In this document: positions 23,370 to 33,262 of the stretch, piece after piece
How the letters are laid out: the number at the start of each line of letters is the position of its first letter
Position numbering within the stretch: the stretch's first letter is position 1
Source of the DNA: Hydractinia symbiolongicarpus
Taxonomy: Eukaryota > Cnidaria > Hydrozoa > Anthoathecata > Hydractiniidae
Length of the DNA stretch: 64,000 nt
Direction: 5' to 3'
Assembly (NCBI RefSeq): GCF_029227915.1
Contig: NC_079875.1
Location: 10,783,001-10,847,000, forward strand
The notes under the pieces: model-generated
The model's database searches: none
What the model saw: the letters and a program-made list of their open reading frames with translations, nothing else
Told to the model about the DNA's origin: nothing
Position numbers and translations under genes: made by a program

Positions 23370-24541
23370 TTATTCTTGGTGACAGGTTTAAAATCAATTT
23401 TCTTTTGAAAGAATCCAGAAACATTGGTAGACATACATTTCTTCTTAAATAGAGGCTTATAAATTAATTCCTTAGAAGTAAATAAAAGTGGCACATAGTG
23501 ATTATGTTTAAAAGTAAGATCTGAAATGAGATAACCTTCATAACAAAACAAAATATGGAAGCAAGTTTCATCAATCTTTGGCACACGTGGAAAAACCTTT
23601 TTATTGAACATTTCTTTGTATTTGAGAGGACCACAATCAGGATAATAACACATAATATTTCTGCGAATTATAGAAGACAATGACAAAACAAAGAGAAAAC
23701 CAGACCACTGGTTCATGTTTTTCAAACAAAAAGTAGCCTCAGCTTTGACAAGTTCAGCAGCCTTAAAATTAGTATCAACAGCAGCATGAGATACTGACAT
23801 TGCTAAAATATTTGATGGACTTAAAGATGGATATTTGTCAACAAATAAATTGGGGTGAGAACTATAATACTCAGAATTGACAAAAAGTTCAATGCAAGCA
23901 AGTAGCCTTAACTGTTGCGTCAAACTATTATCACCTACCAGACATAAGGATATGGAGCTAAACAAGCAATTTCCAGATAATTCGCACCTAAACAGTGAAA
24001 AATAAATAAATATTTCTTAGAGAAATTAAAGAGAATTCACTCCTCAGAGCAAAGACACTAAGTTTTAACATTTTGAGAAGAATCAAAACCATTATTAATT
24101 CCACACACACATGCCAGCTAGCTACCATAGATACGGTTGCTAGCTCCCCAAGAGTAATAATCAAAACAAAAACCACGAATACATGTAGCTAGCTAGCTAG
24201 CCATAAGTAGTTCATGGTGATGACATAGTGATGTACACTTAATTACTATGGTAACAAATGGTCAGCAATAATCAGAAATGGAAATTACAGAAAATAAAAT
24301 TTTACCTCAATGCAACACAATTCTTGGAAGAAACTGATGCAGAAAGATATTTCAAAGCATCTTCATTCACACCAATTTCTCCACAAGAAAGTACAGCATA
24401 AAGCTGTTCTGTGTTTAAAAACACATTTTTATTTGAATTTATCCATTTCTCAGAATAAATATTAAATATTTCAATCAATTTCTGCAAATCTTCGTCTTGA
24501 AATAATTTCAAAACATCTTCTCTCACTGAACTAAACGCCAT
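23162..24541 (-). CDS. OTU-domain cysteine protease encoded by the hAT element
   Basis: Two exons are predicted, 24306-24541 and 23162-23987, joined across a 318-bp GT-AG intron, giving 353 residues. An upstream ATG at 24592 is possible. Splicing rebuilds the OTU catalytic motif: ALRCELSGNCLFSSIS, with the nucleophile Cys near residue 86. Further landmarks are NQWSGFLFVLSLSSIIRRNI (near residue 173) and the closing FKHNHYVPLL with the catalytic His near 242. The OTU fold is known to cleave ubiquitin or ubiquitin-like proteins. A C-terminal tail follows (KPVTKNKLILPKVSLPQQ). Beyond about 23330 the reading frame becomes low-complexity Leu/Ile, while the transposase frame, one phase away, becomes Ser/Asn-rich. 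A single-base frameshift or an overlapping-gene arrangement could link the two. Confidence 0.75.
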
Positions 24542-24819
24542 GTTGAGCAATGATGTTGAGGAAGATATGAAGATGAAGACTAGCGTGAGCATTTTGCAGG
24601 GTATTGATTTTTAGCCAATCACAACTTAAGAAAACTTCTGTAATGACCAATCAAATCCTGCCGGTGTTCTTCTCCTGCAAACCCGGCACTCTAGACCAAT
24701 AAGAGTTAAGAATAACCTCATTGCTCCGTCAAAAACCTGCAGAACAAAGTCTATATTTTTCTATCCACCATTAAAGATTAGGTCTAGCCATCTTTGCGCA
24801 GTGTCTTCGCAACGAAAAT

Positions 24820-24895
24820 GAAGCTGATGCCATCACGCGCGCCACCGCCACCACCGCGCGACCATACACACGGCAGCAGCAGCGGCGGCAATGTT
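24820..24895. other. GC-rich patch in the hAT 5' flank
   Basis: A short stretch is rich in GCC, CGCG and CAG/CGG triplets, in sharp contrast to the AT-rich surroundings. It lies about 280 bp upstream of the OTU start codon. It could be a CpG-rich promoter or captured host DNA. An ORF across it is short and unconvincing. Confidence 0.5.
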
Positions 24896-25056
24896 ATTAA
24901 TTTTTATATTGATGAGCGCTCAAATGAATACATTATTACACGCCCCAAATATTACTGGTTAGTACTAAATATTTGAAAATTAGATAAACTATACTTGTTA
25001 TTTTTAAACCCCGTCCTTTGACCCATTTGACGGGGTTTAGATCCGCCCCTGTTAAG

Positions 25057-28000
25057 ATATTACCACATGTAACAGCTAGGTAAATACGTTAGGTAATCAT
25101 ATTAATACATCAAAAACAATTTAAATTCAAATTAGGAGATAATCCAATTACATTGTTAAAGTCATCGCTTATATTTACCACAATTTAAGCCATTAATTTT
25201 TGGTTTTCTTGACAACGGATGCATACGAGTAATAAAGTATCTTTAACCAGGAAAAGGTTCATCTAAAGAACGTAAACAAAATTCCTACTGTAGACAGCTT
25301 TGTTTGTAGTTATAACTTGAATATCACGTCTTTCAAAACTTAAACTCATATTTCTCATTTAATATAAACTATGTAGACTTGTCCGATGTAACAGAAAAGA
25401 GTTGACAAGGTTGAATTAATTTCCCATGCCAGCTCTGGGTATCCTTAGTCATTATTTAGGCAAATGTTAAGACAACAATTATCCCTTATCATTCCAAAAC
25501 TTTAGCACACATGAACATAACTGTGAAATATATCTTTAAGAGCTTATTAATTATCTGTAATACCCTTGCAATTCTAAAAATAAAATGAACTTCTTTTGAC
25601 ATAGCGCCAACCCAAATCTTGTCCGAAAACTCAAGACATATATACAATCTCCTATGAAATTGAGTTTTGTACGTACTACTCTATGATGTATGAAATCATA
25701 TAATTGAGTAGTAAATGATTTGATCAAAGACGGCTGCATGCCATGTTACAATTATTGCTATGTTGCTGACTAATGAAAACATCAATAAACTTTTTATTTC
25801 GGCTGCTGACGAAGCAGGTTTTTTTAATAAAAAAGGTTCCTTTTACTAAAGTAAACTATACAAACTTTTTAACTGACGCGTTTAATTGGGAACGTTCGCT
25901 AATTACATACAGGTTGTGCGTGTTTTCAGAAGTCGGCACAGGAGAGGTGCACTTTACATTTAAATTGAATAGTAATTTATAAAACGTTCAACATTAGCTC
26001 ATTTTTTCTTGGTTTAGATTTTTTAACAGATCGTTGAACAGTATCATTACGGCTGTATTTACTGTGTCGTTTTGTGCATGCCTCGTGATACCTTCTTAAC
26101 AAAAAATTTCAGATATTTAATCAATTGGAAGCAGAAAGTTACAGACGTTAGTTCTACCCTCAATGCTCTGAAAATAGAGTTCCACTTAACCTGTTTTGTA
26201 CTTCTCAAATGTAGTGTTACAAACGCATATACAGATTGCATCTGATTTCACTTCCTGGCATTTTTAGTAACATCATTGAGCGCATTAACTTTGAGTTCTC
26301 AGATCTTTTAAAATGTTAAATATTGAAAATTGCTAAAAACTTACTAAATTTTTATTAGAATCTTACAACCGCGGTGAAACAACTCCGTGTATTTTGTAAA
26401 GTCTTGAAACGTATATTGGATATTGAGCAAAAAAAGGCGGAATCTTTTAGTGAATTTCTCAATGATATTATCATTTAAATGTGTGAGGAGTAGAAATCAG
26501 TTTGAAAAGCTTTTATACCTCCATCAGGCTCTTGATACAAAGCAAAGAGAAACTTTTACACTGAAGCAAAAGAAAATTAAAGAAAACATAAGCATTTAGA
26601 AAAAAATCTAAATTCTGATTTTGGAACAACCTATTCACCTTTTAAAGCGAAAGAGATATGGTTCTGAAATATTGCATACTCATTGTCCTAAATTACCTTC
26701 AAAAATTGACAGAAATATTAAAATATATTTAACGTCATCATTCTTCAAATCCCTGATTTTCCAGCTAATGCATTTCTTGTCGTTTAAGGACAAAAATAAT
26801 TTTACAAGCAAAAATATGCGAAATACAGGAAACGTGACCAAGTTTCAACCCTTAAACTTTGTTAGTTCAAAAGATATTTAGAAATTATCTGTACGAGGAT
26901 CCAAGAGGGTTAAGTGCGCCCAAATTTGGTTGTTGTTATACTAAGAAGATTTTGAATTGCATTGTATGCAGGAAAACCAAGGCTTCCTTTCTTAAACTTT
27001 GCATGTCAAGAATGGTTTAAAAAGTCTTGAATCGAATGAGGTTAAAGAAAATCCAATTCGAGAGTAAGTGGTTAAAGATTACTTATTGATTGTATACTAA
27101 TTAAACCTTTCCTGCTAACTCACTTTTATTAGTGCTATAATAAATTTATACTATAGAATTGCTTAAAGTAGGAGTAGTTTGTATGGTGCGGAAAGTTCTA
27201 CGAAAAATTCCAGCCTTAGTAAACATTTTTGCACCGATATTTTGTACAGCCTTTACATCCTTTATAAACAAAATGTGAAGTTGTCGTATGACAAAGGTAT
27301 AAAGCACCTTGATGCGATACATTTAATTTAGGGATTTAATTTGACAGTGATGCCATACTGGTATGTGATAGAGATATATTATTCAGATGTATTTTTGAAT
27401 AAACGTTTTGCAAAACTCTTTCCCGAATTCATAAGATACTTCTCTCAAAATATGATAAACCGAAGAAAAATGAACTGTAATTTACAACAAATGCTAATTT
27501 GCCACATTACCCTATACCCATTATTTCTAATTACTTATACTTTATGTTTTTATAATCATTAGTTTATCTTAAAATGAAGGAGACAGTGGGCAGGTATACA
27601 AGGTTTAGAAATTGTTTCTTAAATTAGCACTATCAAATCTAAAAAATAAAAACTTTAAAGACAGATGTTTCATTAAGGAAGCAATGGTAGCCTATTGATG
27701 ATTTGATGATAACCAAAATAATTTTTAAAACATGGTTAGTTTGATGTTTCATTTTCTTAGTTTTTTTTATCATCTTTATTATTGTCAAAAATACCATGCC
27801 CATTATTTCAAAAGGCGCACAAATTATAAATTAAAGGTGGTCCTTGTAAAAGCGTACATGAACGCAGCTCCACCTAATATGCTCAGTTTCCAAAATACAA
27901 AACGACAACCGCTTAAGCATTTTGATTTTTGGGTGAAAAATATGCTTGCCACAAAGATTTTGAAATTTGAGTCGTCCCACTCCCAATGCTGCCAAAGTGC

Positions 28001-28079
28001 CGCAGCCAGAAATTTTTAATGTAAACTAGCTTTTATAGACGAGTATGTGCAAAAGGTAATAAACAAAAATACTATCACA
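25057..28079. other. Continuation of segment A downstream of the hAT element
   Basis: This sequence resumes exactly where 20000 left off (ttaagatattaccacatgtaacagctagg) and parallels 1213-4412. No gene is seen. The ORFs at 27341-27562 and 27732-28019 have partial counterparts in segment A (3677-3898 and 4171-4362). Substitutions between copies are not confined to synonymous positions. Confidence 0.6.
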
Positions 28080-28195
28080 TCTTTCCTATAATAATAGCTG
28101 TTGTCTGTTTGTTTATTTGTCTCTCTCGAAAACACAAAATGGGATATATAAAGGACGGGCAACCCCGTGGATTTTTTCACCTGTTAACTACTAGT
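28080..28195 (+). mobile_element. Short Helitron-like element, third copy
   Basis: This keeps the best-preserved 5' end of the three (TCTTTCCTATAATAATAG), close to the TCTATATTATAATA of the 55266 element, and the same CTAGT terminus. It is 5 bp longer than the 4413 copy owing to an ata-type indel at the start. Confidence 0.6.
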
Positions 28196-28431
28196 TTTTA
28201 AGTACTATTCTGAAAATGTACTTTTATTGCAGAAATAAAATTTTTTAGTTACATTATCGCTTTTTCCAAAATTTTAAGAAATGAAAAACGACGACATTTG
28301 CAGAAAACAATTTGGTTCATTTTAATCCATAACAAATACTAAAAAGTGTGGTTAGCATTGTATTTTGAGAAAAAAAATGATACAACATTTTATGTTGAAA
28401 AAATACGCTGATAGCGAACAATTTTCTTTAT

Positions 28432-29106
28432 TTAATTAATATTTTGTAAACGTCCTTTAATGTCGGTAAGTCGCATTTTTACACCGTATAATACTCTTTT
28501 TGATACTTGGTCATTGTGCAACATTTTTTTCAAACTTCTAGCTTCTTCTACACTTATCACAAGTCCACAGTCAAGTCTTCTGTTGATGATTTCTATTCTC
28601 ATTTGTAAGTATTTCATCAAATCCATTACTTGATTGATTTGCTGGTACACACCAGTTAACTTTAGATTTGCATTAAAACGGTTCAGAACTAAAATAAAAA
28701 TTAAACTTACGTTCTAAAGACATGTTCTTTTATAACAGCACATAACCTTTATTATGCAGATTAGTTACGTATAGTGTACGCAGGAAATCCTTCTTTACTT
28801 ACATGGAATAATGGTATTGCAAACAATGATGTTATCATTTGCAAGTGCCAACACAACAGTAATGTTCCCATCAGACGGCTTTATTGGAACTTCAGGAATG
28901 TTGGTGCAGTTAAGAGGTTGCATTGGAGTCATTGTGGTTGTCATATGGTGCGACATGCCTGTAACTAATAATTAAAAGAAGCAAAAGATGAGTGAATTCA
29001 GTATTAATTAATATAATCAACAGAAAATAATAAAATATTATATAAATCATTTACCTGAAACTGCTGCAAACAAGGCAATGAATATACAGTTCCAAATTTT
29101 GTCCAT
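28432..29106 (-). CDS. Small secreted helical protein, family member 6 (X subgroup)
   Basis: The exons are 29055-29106, 28803-28964 and 28432-28688, giving 156 residues. The signal peptide is MDKIWNCIFIALFAAVS. Differences from members 1 and 3 are confined to the N-terminal half: VTGMSHHMTTTMTPM instead of VTSMSHHMTTTMAPM, plus changes in the signal peptide. The exon 3 product is the same as in members 1 and 3. That identity, despite flank divergence, suggests purifying selection or gene conversion on exon 3. Introns are 90 and 114 bp, and all sites are intact. Confidence 0.85.
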
Positions 29107-29290
29107 ATTTGCATTAAAAAGTTCTGTGAGGGTTACCAACAAGGAGCAGTACTGTTAAGCTAAAAGAAGGCAGCAATGGTAATTGCCTTTATTAAGCTAT
29201 TTAATAACGATATAGTTCGTTTGAAACCGTTGTATTACCTTTCTGATTTGTTCTGAGTGATTTATGGCTGAACCATTGGTTGGTGAACCC

Positions 29291-29321
29291 CTTTTATAGC
29301 AAAAAATTAGTGAATGAGTCA
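29291..29321 (-). promoter_or_regulatory. Promoter of family member 6
   Basis: A TATAAAAG box lies at 29291-29298 and TGAGTCA at 29315-29321 on the minus strand, the X-subgroup layout. A 5'UTR donor lies downstream, in the tattacctttctg context near 29237. Confidence 0.6.
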
Positions 29322-29884
29322 AAACTTATTGACGTAGAAAGTTAGCTGGGAATTTTATTTTAATTGGTCATTATTCCAATAATCTCTTATCTCAAGAACA
29401 GAAGTACTTAGTTTTGTTTTCACGTACTGCTCCTTAGCCACAAAAGAATGATAAAGCATTATTTGTCGAAACTCCAATGAATCTTTAAAATTAGATGATG
29501 AAATTTTTAAGATGACTGCGCGTTTTAAGCTAAAACCAGAAAAATTATACATTCGCTAAGATCCCGCTATCCTTATAATTTCTTATAAATTTCATATAAT
29601 CCTTATAAAGACCATTATTATAAAAAAAGGAAAACATACAAACAAAAAGCATAAAACATATGCAGCTGATGAAATTATTTGTACCATTTTTACCAATAAG
29701 AGATCTGACGTACACGTTTGGGTGCATTCCAGTTGGATGCCTTGAATTAGTGGAAAATTTTGGGTTTTAGTAAGATATTTGGCAAAAAAACTAGACCGCG
29801 TCACTTTTTTTGAAGCAGTACGGGCTTACAGTTTAAACAGGTGGATATTTCAAAGAAGCTCAAGTACGCATATTGACAACCTTA

Positions 29885-32800
29885 CGTAGCAAAAGGAATA
29901 CAGAAACCTTTTTAATAATTTGTGTACCCTGGAGTTAGCAGTATTTTAATTTTAACTCGGTGCATTAAATGCAAAAGCAATAAGTTTTAGAACATTAATT
30001 AGACAGTATCATGTTTTTTAGACGATAACATAATTTAGAATGTCAAAACTTTAAACTAACGTTATAAATTTTATACATAATTTTGTTGACGCGTTCAGTA
30101 CTGAACCTTTGATAGGAATAAGTTTTGCTTGAATCAACATTTAAATCTCAATGTTGACCCTTCTAATTAATTAGTTAATGTGTACGGTCTGGATAAAAAA
30201 CTGTAAATGGATATTAATTTGTACATTCACGTCTGAACGTCCAACGTGCTTAATATTAAATTTTGCTGAAAATAATCTAGTTAGCATTATTATTTTTCAG
30301 TACGTACTCTTCTAGTTAATCTAGTTAGCATTATTATTTTTCAGTATTTACTCTTCTAGTTAATCTAGTTAGCATTATTATTTTTCAGTATTTACTCTTC
30401 TAGTTAATCTAGTTAGCATTATTATTTTTCAGTATTTACTCTTCTAGTTAATCTAGTTAGCATTATTATTTTTCAGTATTTACTCTTCTAGTTAATCTAG
30501 TTAGCATTATTATTTTTCAGTATTTACTCTTCTAGTTAATCTAGTTAGCATTATTATTTTTCAGTACGTACTCTTCTAGTTAATCTAGTTAGCATTATTA
30601 TTTTTCAGTACGTACTCTTCTAGTTAATCTAGTTAGCATTATTATTTTTCAGTATTTACTCTTCTAGTTAATCTAGTTAGCATTATTATTTTTCAGTACG
30701 TACTCTTCTAGTTAATCTAGTTAGCATTATTATTTTTCAGTACGTACTCTTCTAGTTAATCTAGTTAGCATTATTATTTTTCAGTACGTACTCTTCTAGT
30801 TAATCTAGTTAGCATTATTATTTTTCAGTATTTACTCTTTGTTTTCTTATTTTTAGTAGCCATAGTGTATAAGGCAGATGTACGACATTTTAAAAAACAT
30901 CAATCCATGTTAATCTGAATTCTTAACTTTTAAACTTCCTCTTCTTGTTAATTTCTTTCAGTTTTCTAACAAAATAAACTCTTTCGTGGAATCATTTTTT
31001 ATTTATTATGTTATGATGTTTACACAGTGATAGGAAATAACTTGTTTGCTAGGAAATTTGTCTGGCGTTGCCACTGTGACATGACAATGCACATTACATA
31101 ACGATGCGACGAATTGCTATTATAGAAATAAACCGGCTCAGTTATATTTCCTATGATATGAAAGTTAAAATTAAAACAAGCGGAGAAGAAACCGAGTGAC
31201 ACAACTTCAGTTACGACAAGAATATAAGGACTTTAAGGAGATCTATACAAACCCTATGTGCGCAAGCATGTAACCTCTATATTTATACGTTGCTAAAAAG
31301 TGATATGAGGAGTGTATCTTACTAAGCTTATGTGAATTACCCTGCGCTTTATTTTCTTTATATTTATGATGAAATAATTTTTAACCCAGATTGGTATCTT
31401 ATAGTTGCAAGAGGACAAGTCTCCAAAAATGCCTTGTTAAGTAAAAGTTGCAAAAACATTTGCAATAAATACTACTGGTGGCTGTTTCTTGAATCAAAAC
31501 TTGCCTTAATTAGGCAAAATAATTACCGTTGCCTAACGTAGATGTATTGTCAACCATAACATTCCTACATTCCGTTACAGTTGAGAATGGGGTGTAATGT
31601 TGTCAGAGAAACACCATTGTAAATTAAAAACAAATACTTTAAAGATTGTAAAATGCTTGTCAATTTTGAGCAACAGCAGGTTTCGTAATAAGTACTGAGT
31701 TTAGCCTTGTAGCGGCCTTGTAGTATAATTCTAATTTACATTAATTAAATGTTGGCATTTTCTTGCAAACATTTTAGCAGTGAAAATAACTTTTTTATAA
31801 CACATCCCAGTAGAATATGTTAAAGTCGTCGCTTACATTTACCACAATTCAAGCTACTAGTTTTTGGTTTCTTGACAACGGATGCATATAAGTAATGAAG
31901 ACCCATTTACCAGGGAAAGGCTTATCTACTAAGGAATGTAAACAAAAATCCCACTGTACACGTCTTTGTTTGTAATTATAACTTTAATATCACGTCTTGC
32001 AATAATAAAAAAAAGTGTTTGCTCATCGTTTTTAGTTAATTAAGATTGTTACGAGGTGCTGGATGTAACAGAAATAATTGAGAAGGTTGAATTATTTTTC
32101 CATGCCAGCCCTGGGTATCCTTAGCAATTGAAAAGGAAAATATGCAATGTTTTACAGTACTATTAAAACTGTGGAAGTAAATTAAGGAAATGTGTGCGCA
32201 TATCACAAGAACAATTGTGTTTTATTGAAAAAAATAGCGTCCATGAAAAATTCCTGTTTAAGTAACTAAGTAAGTTCATTCCGATGCTATGCTAAAATGT
32301 GGAGGACTATGAAAAAACGTGGATAGTTACGTACCCACAAGGAATTTATATGGTGCAGCAACAATTCCAGGCTATTAATAATTATCCCTAATTATTCCAA
32401 AATTTTTGCACACAGGAATAAAACTTTGGACTATATCCTTAAGAGCTTGTTAACAATTTGCAATACCCTTGCAAGTCTGAAAATATAATAATAAACTTCT
32501 TTTGACATGGCGCTAGCCCAAATCTCGTTCCAAAAATCACGAATTTCCTTTAAAATTGAGTTTCGTGCGTTTGTACGTCTATGATCAAATCACTTATTAC
32601 TTAATGCTTCATACATCAGAGAGCAGCTATTATGTATGAAGTCGTATAATTGAGTAAAATATGATTTTGGTCAAAGACGCTGCATACCATGTTACTAATA
32701 ATGCAATGTTGGTGACTAAAGACAACATCAATAAATTTTCTATTTCGCAGCAGACTTTTAATAAACAAGGCCTATTTACTAAATTACGCTATGGAAATTT

Positions 32801-33190
32801 TTAAGTGAAAGCGTTGAATTGGAAACGTTCCCTATTTACAAAGAGATTGTGCGTGTTTCCCGCAGTCGGTACAAGAAAAGTGTACTTTTATAAATAGTAA
32901 TTGAATAGTAATTCATAACACGTTTAAAATTAGTTTTTTTTACTTAGTTCTAGTTTAGATTTTCGAACAGTATCATTATCGTTGTATTTGTTGCTTCGTG
33001 TTATGCATGGCTAATCGTGGCTGCAGATATCCAATAAATTGGAAGCCAAAAGTTTCAAATGTTGTAGATTTTACTTCCTCGTGTTTCTAATAATATGGAT
33101 TTATGAACTCACCTAGTTGTTAAGCTCATTAACTTTAAGCTCTGAAATCTTTCAGAATATTAAATATTGCCAAATACTAAAAACTGGCCA
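29885..33190. repeat. Segmental repeat A, third and most diverged copy
   Basis: This opens with cgtagcaaaaggaatacaga (compare position 1) and tracks segment A in order: the gacaggaaataacttgtttg-type stretch near 31026, the gacaacggatgcat stretch near 31875, and the tgacaacatcaata stretch near 32720. It then loses similarity. It contains the 44-bp minisatellite and lacks an X gene at its end. No coding gene is supported. Confidence 0.7.
30275..30838. repeat. 44-bp minisatellite, about 13 copies
   Basis: The unit runs ctagttagcattattatttt then tcagta(cg or tt)tactct then tctagttaat. Copies are identical except for one dinucleotide, in the order cg, tt x5, cg, cg, tt, cg x3, tt. Each unit contains a T-rich tract ending in CAG, which resembles a 3' splice site, and the cg version creates the palindrome GTACGTAC. 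It shows expansion by unequal exchange with a two-state variant. Confidence 0.95.
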
Positions 33191-33204
33191 CCGTTATTTT
33201 CATC

Positions 33205-33262
33205 CTATTAGTCGATAAGGTCCATGCAAAAGTCCACTTACGCAGAAAAGAAAAATTGGACA
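33205..33262 (-). mobile_element. Degenerate Helitron-like 3' end
   Basis: The order ATTAGTCGATAAGGTCCATG then AAAAGTCCACTTACGCAGAA matches the reverse complement of the 58580-58619 terminus (ACTAGTCGATTAGGCCCGTG). The final CTAGT has one substitution. The equivalent relic in the next unit is near 40816-40850. Confidence 0.5.

Larger units (their letters stand above)
20001..25051 (-). mobile_element. hAT-superfamily DNA transposon with OTU protease and DUF4371 transposase
   Basis: The terminal inverted repeats begin CAGGGGCGGATCTA at 20001 and end with the exact reverse complement at 25051. A second shared block (CCCCGTC) lies inside, offset by an insertion at the left end. TTAAG is present on both sides (19996-20000 and 25052-25056), and the unoccupied sequence survives at 1208-1212. 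A 5-bp duplication is shorter than the 8 bp usual for hAT elements. Coding sequences, all on the minus strand, are an OTU-domain protein and a transposase broken by a stop. A GC-rich patch at 24820-24890 lies upstream of the first exon and may be the element's promoter region. Confidence 0.9.
18790..29340. repeat. Segmental repeat A, second copy, split by a hAT transposon
   Basis: This starts with the same sequence as position 1 and runs in parallel to member 6 and its promoter, matching the stretch from position 1 to about 5670. Removing the 5056 bp of transposon plus one target duplication leaves about 5.5 kb. The next copy begins at 29885, so the tandem unit here is about 6.0 kb. Confidence 0.85.

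Noticed and set aside
24181-24204. Run of TAGC tetranucleotides inside the hAT intron, also an AGCTAGC-rich patch near 56516-56640
   Set aside because: These are simple low-complexity repeats with no sign of function.
30275-30838. CRISPR-like array
   Set aside because: The units are contiguous with no unique spacers, in a eukaryotic context; this is a minisatellite.
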